Shown here: piece by piece, positions 12,258 through 23,600 of the stretch
Position numbering within the stretch: position 1 is the first letter of the stretch
Layout: each line of letters starts with the position of its first letter
Program-made: the position numbers and the translations under genes
Source of the DNA: Sequoia sempervirens
Taxonomy: Eukaryota > Streptophyta > Pinopsida > Cupressales > Cupressaceae
Reading direction: 5' to 3'
DNA: 64,000 bases
Assembly (NCBI GenBank): GCA_007258455.2
Contig: VDFB02000003.1
Span: 42,721,986-42,785,985, forward strand
The notes under the pieces: generated by a model
The model's input: the letters and a program-made list of their open reading frames with translations, nothing else
The model's database searches: none
What the model was told of the DNA's origin: nothing

Positions 12258-13100
12258 CAGTGTTCCACAGGGATGGGTCGCCCCGGAAAAACCACCCGTT
12301 TCCGAGACGGGGACGTTTCCGAGACGGGGGAGACGCCTAGGAAACGTCCCCCCACCGTCCCCCCGTTTCTCCGCCATCCCCCCCAAAGTCCCCCCGAAGT
12401 CCCCTTCTGGGAGACTTCAGGGAAACTTCTGGAAGACTCCAGGGAAACTTCTGGGAGACTTCCAGAAGTCCCCTCCACCCAAGGAAACTCCAGGGAAACT
12501 TCTAGGAGACTCTAAGGAAAATCTGGGAGACTCGAAGGAAACTTCTAGGAGACTTCCAGAGGCATGAGGTCATGAGCCTGGAGCCATTTACTATTAGCAT
12601 TTACTATTTTATACTCTGTTTTTGAAGTTTTGAAGTTTGAACATTGATGATACAGGGATAGTTGATTGTAATTATGATTCATGAATCATGATTATGAAAC
12701 TCAAATTATGAAACATCTAGTTCTTGTTGCATTTTCCAATGTCTATATTTTCATTTTGATTTTCAATGTTTAGTGGTTCACTAGTTCAATGAAATGATAT
12801 ATCATTGCAATGTGTTATTGTGTTTAAACTTTAAACTTTTAAGTTTTAAGTTTTGTTTTTATGTGTTAACTTTACTTATTCCTTAGGCTTCTACAGTTAT
12901 ATAATAATATTGTTATACATCTTTTTATAACTAATTTTTTAAGTACTATATGTATTTCAGTGCCGCTCCCCCACCACCCCCTGCTGCCGTCCCCCCGCCG
13001 TCCCCCTGCTGTCCCCAAACTTAGGCCCCCCGTCTCCCATCTCGGAAACGCGTCCCTCGCCGTCCCCCCGTCCTCGTCCCCGAAACTCCGTGGAACACTA
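12258..13100. mobile_element. Non-autonomous hAT-like DNA transposon
   Basis: An 843-bp element starts CAGTGTTCCAC and ends GTGGAACACTA, an 11-bp terminal inverted repeat with one mismatch at the outermost base. It is flanked on both sides by the identical 8-bp sequence GTTCCTTG (12250-12257 and 13101-13108). An 8-bp duplication with CAGTG/TAGTG termini is the signature of the hAT superfamily. Both ends are strongly C/G-rich (cccc-gtc runs for about 150-250 bp), while the middle (about 12570-12950) is AT-rich. Short GC-rich reading frames in the ends are a composition effect. There is no transposase, so movement would have needed an autonomous relative. Confidence 0.85.
12405..12562. repeat. 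Subterminal short tandem repeats of hAT-like element
   Basis: Just inside the left end a unit of about 18-32 bp built around 'GGAAACTTCTGGGAGACT' recurs at least five times with small changes (ctccagg, cgaagg and ctaagg variants). Subterminal repeats of this kind bind transposase in several hAT families; that role here is inferred from position only. Confidence 0.6.
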
Positions 13101-13108
13101 GTTCCTTG

Positions 13109-15452
13109 CCTCGCATATTTGGCATACCTTGACTTCTTAGCATGAATAGTGCATCTCTCCATGTTGGTCTGTAAAAGTATAGAAGATATCAGCAAATAAT
13201 TATTCTTTTTTTAATTCCCTTGACATTACAAATCTAATTATATTAAGTGGTTTTTGGTTCTTTATCCAGGAACATATTTTATTAAAATGCAAAATTTTAG
13301 TGGACATCATCTTAATCTAGAAACTAGTCTGATTTAATTTCAAATGAATGTTGACCAAAAAGAGCCATTTTGTCTGTGGAATATTTGCAGAATAGAAGAC
13401 TACAAACAAAGGCTGAACCAAAGGATGGGTCTCAGCTAATAAATCATGCTAAGTTAAACTAAATTAGGTTCACAATCATTATAATTGAATGTTTTAGATA
13501 ATAGGTAAGTCCTAATCAAGATAACAATACAATAACTATTGTAATTTCGTGTTCACTTTACAAGCCAAGATTACAAAGTCAAAATGCTCAATCTATGATT
13601 AAATAGTTCCTGCAAAGGTTAATGTTTCAACTACACTTGAGCAAGAGGTACTCGAGGCCGGTTAATTGAGAAGATGTTAAGCCCACTAATGAGTTTTGTA
13701 ACAACAATCATTATGAGTCGAATGCATAAAATAGTGCATCTTGGGAATTGTGTGTATGTAATAGTGTTAGGTGAATTAGAGGAGCTGACACATTTTAGTA
13801 TAGGGACTTCCAATTGAAATCTCTTGAGGAAAACATTATGTAGCAGGAAATCTACTAACTTATGTACTACTAGTATTGCTAAAGGGCTGATGCTATCACA
13901 TGTCACCAATCTCCATCCCATTTTTACAAAGGGATCTGACCCTACCTTTACAGGCTCAACTTGGGGATCATCAGACAATTACTGATAGATGTTTACTTGT
14001 TAGGAAGCATGAAAAGTGAAAACCCATCAAAATGTAGTAGATTTTTCTGCTAAAATTGAGTCTATTATTACCATTAGATACTTTTTCCAACATTCATCCT
14101 TCTTGTGTTCATAGGAAGTGGAATGGTTGTGACTTGTGTTTCTTTTTGGAAGCCTTGTCTTCAAACTAAGTGTTCTTTTTGTCCCATCAATTGATCATAG
14201 CTGTGAAATTATATCCTTATTGCGCTACTCTCTTGGCACCTTCTAACAAGATAAAAAAGCAATGAATATCACAGGAACATTAAATGTACAAGCATTTTCC
14301 AAGCCCTAACTTCAACTCCGCTTGCACAACCTAAAGGGGGAGATTTCCTTAAAGTCAAAATAACTCATAAATCACAAAAAATCCTAGATAAAATAAAACC
14401 TAAAAAACCTACACAAATCAATAGATTATGAAAAGACCTCACTCCAGCAACACAAAATATTAAAAATAAAAATAAAAAAGTCTGTCAAAAACAACTCATA
14501 GCATACACTAACAATCTGACCCCAATAAACCCCCAAGAACCAAAAAATACATTTGACTTCATTTAACGCCTATCTGCACATTTGCATTAAATCTATGCAA
14601 CAAAAAAATGGTATTTTCTATTTGGTATATAAAAAAATCTTACCTGCCCACGAGCTTATAAAAGCTATAGTCCCACAGTTTATGTCTGATGGCTTCTTAG
14701 ACACCACACTTCCACTCGTATCCAACAACACAGAAGTAGACCCAAAATAGACAATGCTCTTGTTCACCATTGTCTTTACCTCCACTTTGGTTTTCCATTC
14801 TCTGCTCCCAACATTGGATGAGTGCACAAAATTTTACATTCGCCAAGAAAAACCTACAAATTTCCAAAACATAAATAACAGTTCCGTTTCAAGATTTTTT
14901 TTGAAGATTCACCAACAATTCACCTCGCCTATGACATGTAATCTGGCCATTGCCACTTATCAAGACATGCAAGGGAAAGAGCCCTTAGAACAGATGCATC
15001 ACAACCCTTAAAAGCACTGTATCAACCCCGCAACAGAATGAACCAACGAACATTGGGAGATCAATTAGCAACCGGAGAAAGGGAGAAATAGAAATCTGGG
15101 TTGAAGAGGGGGCCTAAAGCCATCTGTCCCTTACTGCAAAATGTGGAAGCAATATACTGCCACGCACCCTCGTTCCAGGTCCATGTGCCCTTCCTAGAAA
15201 AACCAGAGAAAACATTAGGGAAAAATACGTGATACTTTGCCCTCTTCCGTTGATTGGACAGGTTCTTCAAAATTATTTGAAATTATTTCTGCAAAAATTA
15301 AACCCCAGCAAATTCGCCGATGACCAACGGGGAGGCAGATAATTGAAAAATATTAATGCAGGAAAAAAAAACGGAAATCAAAACTTTGGTTTAACTTTGC
15401 ATTATATCTGCGGCTCCGTTTCCAATGCACATGTCTTATGCTCAACTGAAAA
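13109..15452. other. Non-coding stretch with unassigned exon-like pieces
   Basis: No recognised gene. Two minus-strand pieces have splice-like edges. Near 14643-14760 an open frame ends 'GTIAFISSWAG' at a GCAG|GTAAG donor. Near 15135-15195 'GTWTWNEGAWQYIASTF' follows a TTTTTCTAG acceptor. Neither could be assigned to a family and they could not be linked to each other or to the UBP12 fragment. The remainder is AT-rich. Confidence 0.3.
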
Positions 15453-15486
15453 CATTAGTCTCCGCCTTTAAAGGCAGGGACTAATG
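15453..15486. repeat. 34-bp imperfect palindrome
   Basis: Two 17-base arms (left CATTAGTCTCCGCCTTT, right AAAGGCAGGGACTAATG) are complementary with two mismatches and no spacer. It may be a MITE-end remnant or a hairpin; no larger structure around it was found. Confidence 0.55.
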
Positions 15487-17009
15487 AAAAAAACTGTTAA
15501 ATTTTTTGAAATGATTGTTGTATGTATTGATCAAAAGTTGCATTTGTACTCACATTCTAACTCCATGCTTATCTTTGTGATTATTGTATTCAACAAAACT
15601 TCTAAGTCCCAAAGCATATGTGTCGATATGTCTGGTAGTATTTGTGTGTCAGGTTTTCAGAGAGCTATTTGATTGCCTACCTCTTCTAGAAGTTTGTACC
15701 AGCTTTTTCAGGATGTCGAGGTGGTAGAGAATTCTCTCCCACACTGACATATATCAGGAAGAAGTATTTTTATCATGATACTGGGGAGTCTCATGCCCCT
15801 ACACCTAGGTGCGAGCTTTGAGAAGGGCCCAATGGCTTGATGGCCCAATAAGGAGAAGGCATTGCTGATATTGTTTGGTTTTCAATAAAAATAATCCCCC
15901 ATCTAGTGGGTTTTTATGTGAAGGAAGGCTAAAGGGTCAATACAGGTCCATAGTCCAACGTGCAGTGTGAATGGTGTGGTGTCATCAGGCTATCAGAGCA
16001 TTCTATGATCTTGTCCAATCATGTCTGATACACAGTGGGATACCTGATGAGAGACGACTGATATACAAGTAGGCAATCTATTGATGTTATTAGGATATCA
16101 TAGTATCTTATGCTCCTGTCCTAGAGGAAAGTGAATCTGTGGAGACCCAATGACCTGGTATCTGCTGAAGAAGTTCGTAGTGTCTATCAGGGATGAGAGA
16201 TATTTAATGCTTAAAATTTTTGAGGCCTGATAAATCCACAAGGTGAGCTTGGTGAAAGGAATATAAATGTGGCCTTATTATTTCATCAAAGGCCAAAGAA
16301 TAGTATTGTTTGGAACTTTCATAGATTTGATAGCAGGTGGAGTGACCTGTAATTGAGATAACAAGGTTTTAAAGTTTGTTAGGAAAGTGAAAAAAGTAAT
16401 GCACTCGCTTTTGTAGTGTTTTTTTTACTCTTCAAATGCTTATAAGGAGAATGCGGTATAATGATTGAATTTATCAAATGTTTACAAACCATTATGCACT
16501 CAACCTCGGGTACCCACAAAATACCGAAGACCACCAAGAAATTGATTTGGCATATGATATAAATTTCACTATGGACCCGATCAAGAAAGGTGTTCATATA
16601 GGAAGACTCAGTCAATGCTTTCAATAGGTTGGATTGACCAAAGGAGCTTGTATATTATTTTAAGTGGCTTTTAAGGTGGCGTCGAGTACCCAAAAAAAGG
16701 CTATTCTTATTTTCAAAACCGAATCTACATTAATGTAGGGTATCTCTCACAGCTACCTTATTTGGGTTGCACCTCTAGGGTATCTCCCACAACTACCTTG
16801 ATTTTTTATCATCTAGGCTCTCCATCTTATTTTTAACATTTAGGTCTATGGGTACGGAAGTCTCTTGTAAGGCTTTGTCCAAAATGGTTTTGTGCTCAAG
16901 AGATATGTGAAGCAACTCAAGGATGGATATTTGTGCGGGGTTCTTTCTTAGATGGTCTAGGAAGTTATATTGATTCTTCGGTTGTGGATTAGAAGCAGTC
17001 CCTTACAAG
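15487..17009. other. Decayed sequence downstream of gypsy gag
   Basis: On the minus strand this should hold protease-pol of the Ty3/gypsy element whose gag lies above it, but every frame is broken and no D-S/T-G, Y-x-D-D or integrase motif could be read. It is either heavily decayed or unrelated sequence. Confidence 0.3.
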
Positions 17010-18120
17010 ACTACTTTAGATCTCTAGGTTGTAACGACACATTCTGGATTTTTCTTGATGGTAATGGTAGACATTATTATCAAAGGCTTGGATGTTATTA
17101 ACAATATACTTATATGAGATGTTGGTGTAATAGGCATTGTTGTTGGTATTATTTCCTGAACTAGAGGTTTTTCCTTTCCCATGGTCTTGTAGGGGATTCT
17201 TGAAAATAGTATGGTCAGCATTCATTTTTCCCTATGAATTATCCACTGATATGTCACCTTGTTCAATGAGGTGTTGGATAAGGTCCTTAAGTGTCCAACA
17301 TGATGATGTTTTATGTCCCTTGGTGTGATGGTACTCACAAAAGTCATTGTCATTCCATCAAGCAGACTTAAAGATTGTTGGTTCATTGTGTCTAACTTCT
17401 AGTAGTTGAATGGTGTTTGATTGTAAACATTTTCTTAGAACCAATTCAATAAGTTCCCCTAAGGATGTGTATGTTCATTTCGGTTTGTTTGCTCGTAAAG
17501 GACCTCTTCGTTGTTGATTATTTTGGACTGCATTTTTAGTTTGGTCTTGACTTGGTGTTAGATTGTTTGGTGTAGAAGGACCTTTAAGGTGAATACTGGG
17601 TGGACTTTGCTAACCAGTTTAGCATCAACTGCCCCATCATTGGTGACATTTTTGTTCCTAGACCAAAATTTGCCTTTGTCATTGGGAGTGTTTTGATTTT
17701 CTTTGAAGATTTTGACCAATCCTTTCGCAACAAGAGCTTTCTCAATGGAGACTGCTTTTTCGATGACATCCTCAAATGTGTTGCAGCAATGGATTTGAAG
17801 TTGGTGCATTAATTCCATGTTGAGGTTTTCCAAAAAGATAGGGACCAACTGTTTTTTTAGTATGTGACAGCGACATTTGCTAGCCATACTTTGCCATCTT
17901 TGGAAGAATGAAGTAAGTGACTCTCCTTTTTATTTGGTCGTGCACAATTTCACAAGGGTTTTGTCACTTTCAATGCTATAGGCAAAGTGTGATGAATTTC
18001 TCAGCTAGTTCATTCCATGTTCTTATCCTCAAAGGTAAATGTGTGAATCACTAAAGAGCCTAGTCTGAAAGGCTACGTGGGAATAATCTCATCAAGCATG
18101 TAGGCTCAAAATCCATATCC
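17010..18120 (-). pseudogene. Ty3/gypsy Gag, C-terminal part
   Basis: The minus strand encodes the second half of a plant Ty3/gypsy Gag. It runs from 'PTCLMRLFPRSLSD' at the upper end (18065-18106), through 'KGESLTSFFQRWQSMASKC' near 17870-17930 and 'NTFEDVIEKAVSIEKALVAK' near 17720-17800, to 'FCEYHHTKGHKTSSC' near 17300-17345. The last is a C-x2-H-x4-H-x4-C finger-like signature followed by 'LIQHLIEQG'. Several stops interrupt it. Its upper end abuts the 4.2-kb insertion, and the missing N-terminal half lies on the far side of that insertion in the same orientation, so the two pieces are one gene split by it. Confidence 0.75.
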
Positions 18121-18125
18121 ATGCA

Positions 18126-20265
18126 TGTAACGTCCCACCACAAAACCTTAGAGGACAACATGCAACAACACATAAAAATGGAACAATTTTTTTTAAAAAA
18201 GTGCAACATACTAAAGATTGCAGAATATAAGCTAGCATGCAAGCTAAAACTAAGTCCTCCAAGGTTCCATGACAACGCTACTATCTATCCAATAACTAAG
18301 CTAACAAGAATTAATCCATTAAACATGATTTGTCCAACAATGAAGAGTACATTAAATATTCCATCAATATGTGATATCCATAACAAGCCATCAATATAAC
18401 AACATCCAAATCAATTCAATTAACTAACATATGCAATAAACATCATTTACTTTTTCATTACAAGAGAGAGAATTCTTCAAGTCAGATACATCACTTTAAC
18501 TTGTACAACAATGTTTCCTCGTATACAAGTGAGGAGAGTACATCAAAATATAATGTATGATACAACTGATTACAATTCATTACAATTTCAAGTAAGGTAG
18601 TCCACTCAAGCCTGGAACTATGCAAGAGTCCACAACACCAAGAGTAATTGCCACATGAATGATCAAAAATAAGGGAAACCCAATGGAGTGCATAACACGT
18701 TCCACCTGACCATGTGGAACCCTAAGGTCCACCCCCCATGTTAGGAGATGACAATAAGAACCCACTACACAAGCAATCACACAGACAAGGACTAACAAGA
18801 CTCCAACATACAAGGTACACAAAACATCACATAACAGTGACACCGCTTCCAAAGGCACGCAAGCAACAAGGGGAACACAAAACTAGGGAGTGCTAGGTTG
18901 CATGAGGGAGGAGTGTCATCACATAGTTTGCTATGGGTTACCCTAGTGTATCTTCCTAGGCTACCAGCCCCCATCCTGAGCTACCCTAGCAGCCTCTACC
19001 GAATCACCGACCCCCATACAAACTCATGTAGGATCAACATACCTTTCAAGAGGACAAGGCAGTTGATCTTTGCCATTCCAGGCCTTCCCACTCATCCCAA
19101 GCCTAAACGAGCACTTGAGCCCTAAGTGAGGCATTATCTTGATTAATGTGAAAACTACCCAACCCCCTAATTCATTTTAAGTTATCACCGAGTTAAGAAA
19201 CTCCCACATGGGTTACCCTAGTGCCACTTTGTGCGTTGGCCCCCATTGAGAGCCACTCCCCCTACTAGTAACTAGGAAACCCAATAAAATCAACAGGGAA
19301 AAGCCAACTCGCACAATCACAAAACCTCATACAAAAGGCGAGGCTTAAACCATCCCGCACACAAATACCAAATAAAGTGGTGAATATACCGTGCAAGGCT
19401 AACGACCCTCGTGAACTCATTTAATACATAAACAACCATCTCAAAAAGAATAATTATAGAATCCATCAAGTAGAAAATTTCCCCTAGCCTCTGGAAGACT
19501 TCCAATAACCACATTACACAAAGGACTTCAATTTAATCAATAACCCAAAAGCACCTAAATTTCATCAATCAACACATATACAATGCGAGCAAAAGATCAA
19601 GTGATACAACCACTTAAGCAAGTCAAAAACAACCAATTAACCAAGACAATGAGGATATTACTAGATGATACATTTGTACAGATCTAAATATAATAAGCTA
19701 AAAACATACATTTTAATACATAAATAAACTATCTTTTCAATCAATGGATACAAAATATAAACTTGAACCCTAATGTCTACTTAGATTACTTATTTAAAGA
19801 AGGTATGGAACTACCTATTCACATTTGATAAGAGTGTTGAATTAATTAATACTAATCAACAAAGTAAATCTTTTATATACATAGAGAGTCTTTCTTTCTT
19901 TATTAGATTCCATAATTTCCACTATACATTACTATCCAAATTCGTTGTCTAATACAGTCTTTCATTCTTGAAAGGGCAGAAATATGTTTTCTAATTTTAC
20001 ATATATAAATATCCCAACTATTTGAATACAAATTCTAACCATATAATTCTCTCTCTATATATATATATACCTATATATCATAATCAAATGTCATTTCAAA
20101 TTCTTACTATCAACTCCTTTTCTAAATGAATGCAGATTACATATTTTAAACATACAAATTTATATATATCTATATATGTATGTATATATATGATTGTATA
20201 TATATATACTTTTATTCAAACCAAAAGTGAAATAATGCATACACATATGTACCAATACATGTATG

Positions 20266-20319
<54 letters not shown>

Positions 20320-22338
20320 AACACATACTCGTAATTCAGTATATGCTTATATATTTATATATATATACATGTATTTATATATATACATATATTTATATAT
20401 ATACATATATTTATATATGTAAATGCCATGTCTAACTACTATTTGGAAATACCATATTTCCTATTTAATGAAACAATATTTATATACTCATATAGACGTA
20501 CATAGATACATATATATATATGCATATATATGTGTGTATGTGTGTGTGTAATGTAAAGATGAAACAAACAGTAATTTCCTACCTATCGGCTCACACAGAG
20601 TCGTGCATAGCGAAACTACAATGCAGAGCACACGGTTTATCGAAGGCATTATGCAATATCATACACACAAAATCGCACACCAAAGATGCTATAGTACAAG
20701 GCATCGATTGTTACTGGAGGTAAATATATATATAGATTCGAATCATACAAGGGTCGGCTAATATTACAAGTATACACTTCCACCAAATGGAGCAAACTAC
20801 AATACAGTAGTGGCGGTGAAGGTTTTTATTTAGCTTTGGGTAAGACAATAAGTTAACGAATGCCTAGGAAACAGTTATACATCAGCTTGCTTTCACTTAA
20901 GTGATTCATGCAACTTAGCCAGCACCAAGATTACGTCATGCAAGGTTTTGATTCTCTCTTGTACTGTTTATAAATCACACAATAAACACAATAAATACAG
21001 CCATAGCATAATTAATAGTCGATATTCCCAAAGATGAGAGCCTAAAGTGAGTGAAAAAAAAAGAATAGGGAATGCATTTTGTATGTTGTAGGAAGGAATA
21101 TGCATTCAAAAGCATTGATAGAGCCTCAGATATAAAGAATATAGACTATAGAGAGGCATCGATAGAAGAACAAGAACGCCTTATAAGGCTGTCAAAAAGG
21201 AAGGAAACAATACCAACATGACACAGGTGCGCAAACTAAATTTTGAGAAGATTTATGAAATTTCCCAACAGAATATTTTCCTGTGGATACACGAAACTAC
21301 AGGTTCATACAGAATGTATTTATTGGGAGAGCTAAAAGATCTTCAAACAATTGCATTTAGCAAGTGGGGGTAATTAACACATCGAATGCATTGAACACAA
21401 AGCAAGCACAAGTGATTTATTTAATAAATTTACAGAAGATTCCATTACTACTTGTTTTCAATTTAGAAACTAAATAAACTAAGAAATATTTTATTTCAAG
21501 ATAGTAGAAGCATTCAAGCTGTTGTTTAGAAATGGAGAAAGAATTCACAAGGAACAAAACCTGGTTTAAATCAATTGGTTGAGTTGAGGAATGATGTCGA
21601 GCTCCTTAATTCCAGCTTGCAGCTCCAACACACACTTCAAAATTCCAACAATCTCCGCATAACCCAATTCTTAATCTCCAAGAAAATAATAAACTAGAAG
21701 AAGACCTCCCAAAACAAGAAAACATTCACAGAAAGAAGAAACAAGAATTAGTTTTTCGAGAAAAATCCCCAAAAGCCCCATTTCTTTTAGCAATTTAACT
21801 AATTTATTCTCCACTCCACAATTCGTTGCTTGCATGCAACATTTCTTTAGTTTCATTAATTATTTTATTTTATTTTATTTTCCCACTACTATTTTCCTCC
21901 ACTCCTCATAATGTTTATTGATAAAATATATTTATTTAATTGCACACAATAAATCCACTTTTAAAATATTTAATTTATTAATTTTAACTTACCTAAACCA
22001 ATTAAGGCATCAATAATATTTTATTTATTAATTTTATCTTTACCTCTTAATACTATTTTCACCATACTTTTTTTTTTGTATAGGTAAATATTTGCACCAT
22101 ACTTTAATTAATGTATTTATTTTATATTTCTTTATTAATCATAATTTTAATTTATCAAAACCACAAATGTATCAAAACATTTATTTCAATTATCAAAATA
22201 CATTTTTAACTACAAAAAACTTTATTTTAATATAATAAACTATCAAAGCACAAATCAACCCAATTTAAATCAAATAGACTAAACACCAATCAACCATATG
22301 AACAACACTGACAGGGTGAATCACGGAGGGGCACTACA
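18126..22338. mobile_element. 4.2-kb solo-LTR-like insertion in gag
   Basis: A 4,213-bp block starts TGTAACGTCCCACCA and ends GGGGCACTACA, so it has TG...CA ends, and is flanked by the identical 5-bp sequence ATGCA (18121-18125 and 22339-22343). Outside these repeats the two sides continue as one Ty3/gypsy gag. A 5-bp duplication with TG...CA ends is the mark of LTR-retrotransposon integration. No internal second copy of either end, primer-binding site or pol sequence was seen, so the best reading is a solo LTR of an element with very long LTRs. A LARD-type non-coding element is the alternative. Its orientation is unclear. The interior is AT-rich with large microsatellites. Confidence 0.8.
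20040..20545. repeat. AT/AC microsatellite cluster
   Basis: A run of simple repeats sits inside the 4.2-kb insertion: (TA)n tracts near 20050-20080 and 20160-20210, an uninterrupted (AC)n of about 24 units at 20267-20315, a tandem 20-bp 'tatatacatatatttatata'-type unit near 20345-20420, and (TA)n/(TG)n near 20505-20550. The open frame across it is a low-complexity artefact. Confidence 0.9.
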
Positions 22339-22343
22339 ATGCA

Positions 22344-23600
22344 TGCGGTATTGAATTCAATCACATGTTCTACTGGATCTCCATTTCCCTTGTATTTGTT
22401 TAAGTTTGGAACAATGAAGTGTGGAGGGAAAGGTGGCATGTATATGCTTCGATCAAAAGGATAAGGACATAGTTCTTCCATGAAGTATGTTTTCTTTGTC
22501 CCACTCACTTGCATGTTTGACATTTGTTGTTGCATTGCTTGCATTTGTTGCATCAAAGTACATCCATGGGTGATGGTGGTATGTTTGGTTGACTTTGCAT
22601 GAGAGGGTTGTTGTTGGTCTCAAATGTGTTTGGATGGTTGTAGGATGAAAATGGGTTTTGGTTTTGGAAGTTAGATGTAAATGTTGGATTTGTGTTGATG
22701 TTTTGTTGAGAAGAATTTTGGTTTCCTTGTTGGTAGTGGGATGTAAACATGGTTTTGGTATTGGTATTGGTATTGTGTTGTGGTGGGGTTTGGTTTGTTT
22801 GTTGGAATTGTTGTGTGAAGTTGGGGTTCGCGCGCATTGCCATGTTGTTGTGATGGAGGTTGGTTGGTGTTTAGAGTTGACCCAAAAGACATGTTTGTTC
22901 TTGGTGCGATGTTGGTTGTTTGGGTTTGCACTCTTGGTGTAGCAATGTGAATCCTTCTTGTCTTACTTGGGGGATTTGGATTTTGGTTTGTGTTTGTGTT
23001 GGTTGATGGTGTGATGTTTTGAGTGTATGTTGAGGAAAATGGATTTGCAAATGGAGATTTTGGATTTTGGTTTGTTTTGTGTTGGCACTAGAGGATGAAC
23101 CAAATGGATTGACAAATATGGGACTTGGTACTTGAGATGTTACATGTGTTCTTTTGGTCCCAAATGTTGGTGTAGGGGGAATGTGTATAGTTGTCACATT
23201 GTGTAGTTCCCTCTAGAGGCAAGCTAGTGTGCATTTGTTGTGAGGAGGATTGACCTTGTGAAAATGTGTTTTGACTTTGACCTTGAGATTGTGTTTGTGT
23301 TGTTCCCTCTACAATTATGGAAGTGTCAAAATCAAAGCAGATCTTGGCACCCTTCTTGGCAAGTGCAAGGAAGTACCTATTAGGATCCGCATTGACAAGC
23401 TCCTCTATGATACTTACTATCCTAGGATCTTGGGAAGCTTGTTCGATCTCTTCGAGGGTTAGACCTTGGTTAACCTCATTAAATGTAATATTGGAAAATG
23501 GATTTGGAATTTCACCTTGTGATGTTTGAGGTTGGTTTGAAGACGACCCAAAGTTCATGGTGCTAGTTGAATTAAAATTGGGATCATATGAGGAGTCCAT
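22344..23600 (-). pseudogene. Ty3/gypsy Gag, N-terminal part
   Basis: The minus-strand frame opens at an ATG at 23598-23600 (MDSSYDPNFNSTST...). A conserved-looking stretch follows ('GLTLEEIEQASQDPRIVSII', 'NADPNRYFLALAKKGAKI'), then about 250 residues rich in Gln, Asn, Thr, Ser and Pro, broken by two frameshifts (near 23190 and 22840). After a run of MQQMQ-type repeats it ends in the classic gypsy Gag entry 'CPYPFDRSIYMPPFPPHF' and 'KYKGNGDPVEHVIEFNT', where the alignment stops at the insertion's target duplication. Gag forms the virus-like particle. The long Q/N-rich region resembles a disordered, prion-like segment. Confidence 0.7.

Noticed and set aside
12180..12567. Two overlapping 111-codon frames rich in Pro, Arg and Thr
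   Set aside because: They lie over the GC-rich end and short tandem repeats of the hAT-like element; composition, not coding.
13631..13978. Minus-strand frame starting SDDPQVEPVK as a possible UBP12 first exon
   Set aside because: An in-frame stop lies just upstream, there is no Met and the resemblance is too weak.
14643..15200. Two exon-like minus-strand pieces with splice-like edges
   Set aside because: No family could be assigned and they could not be joined; kept only as a note in the stretch description.
20130..20435. 101-codon His/Thr- and Tyr/Ile-rich frame
   Set aside because: Microsatellite translation.
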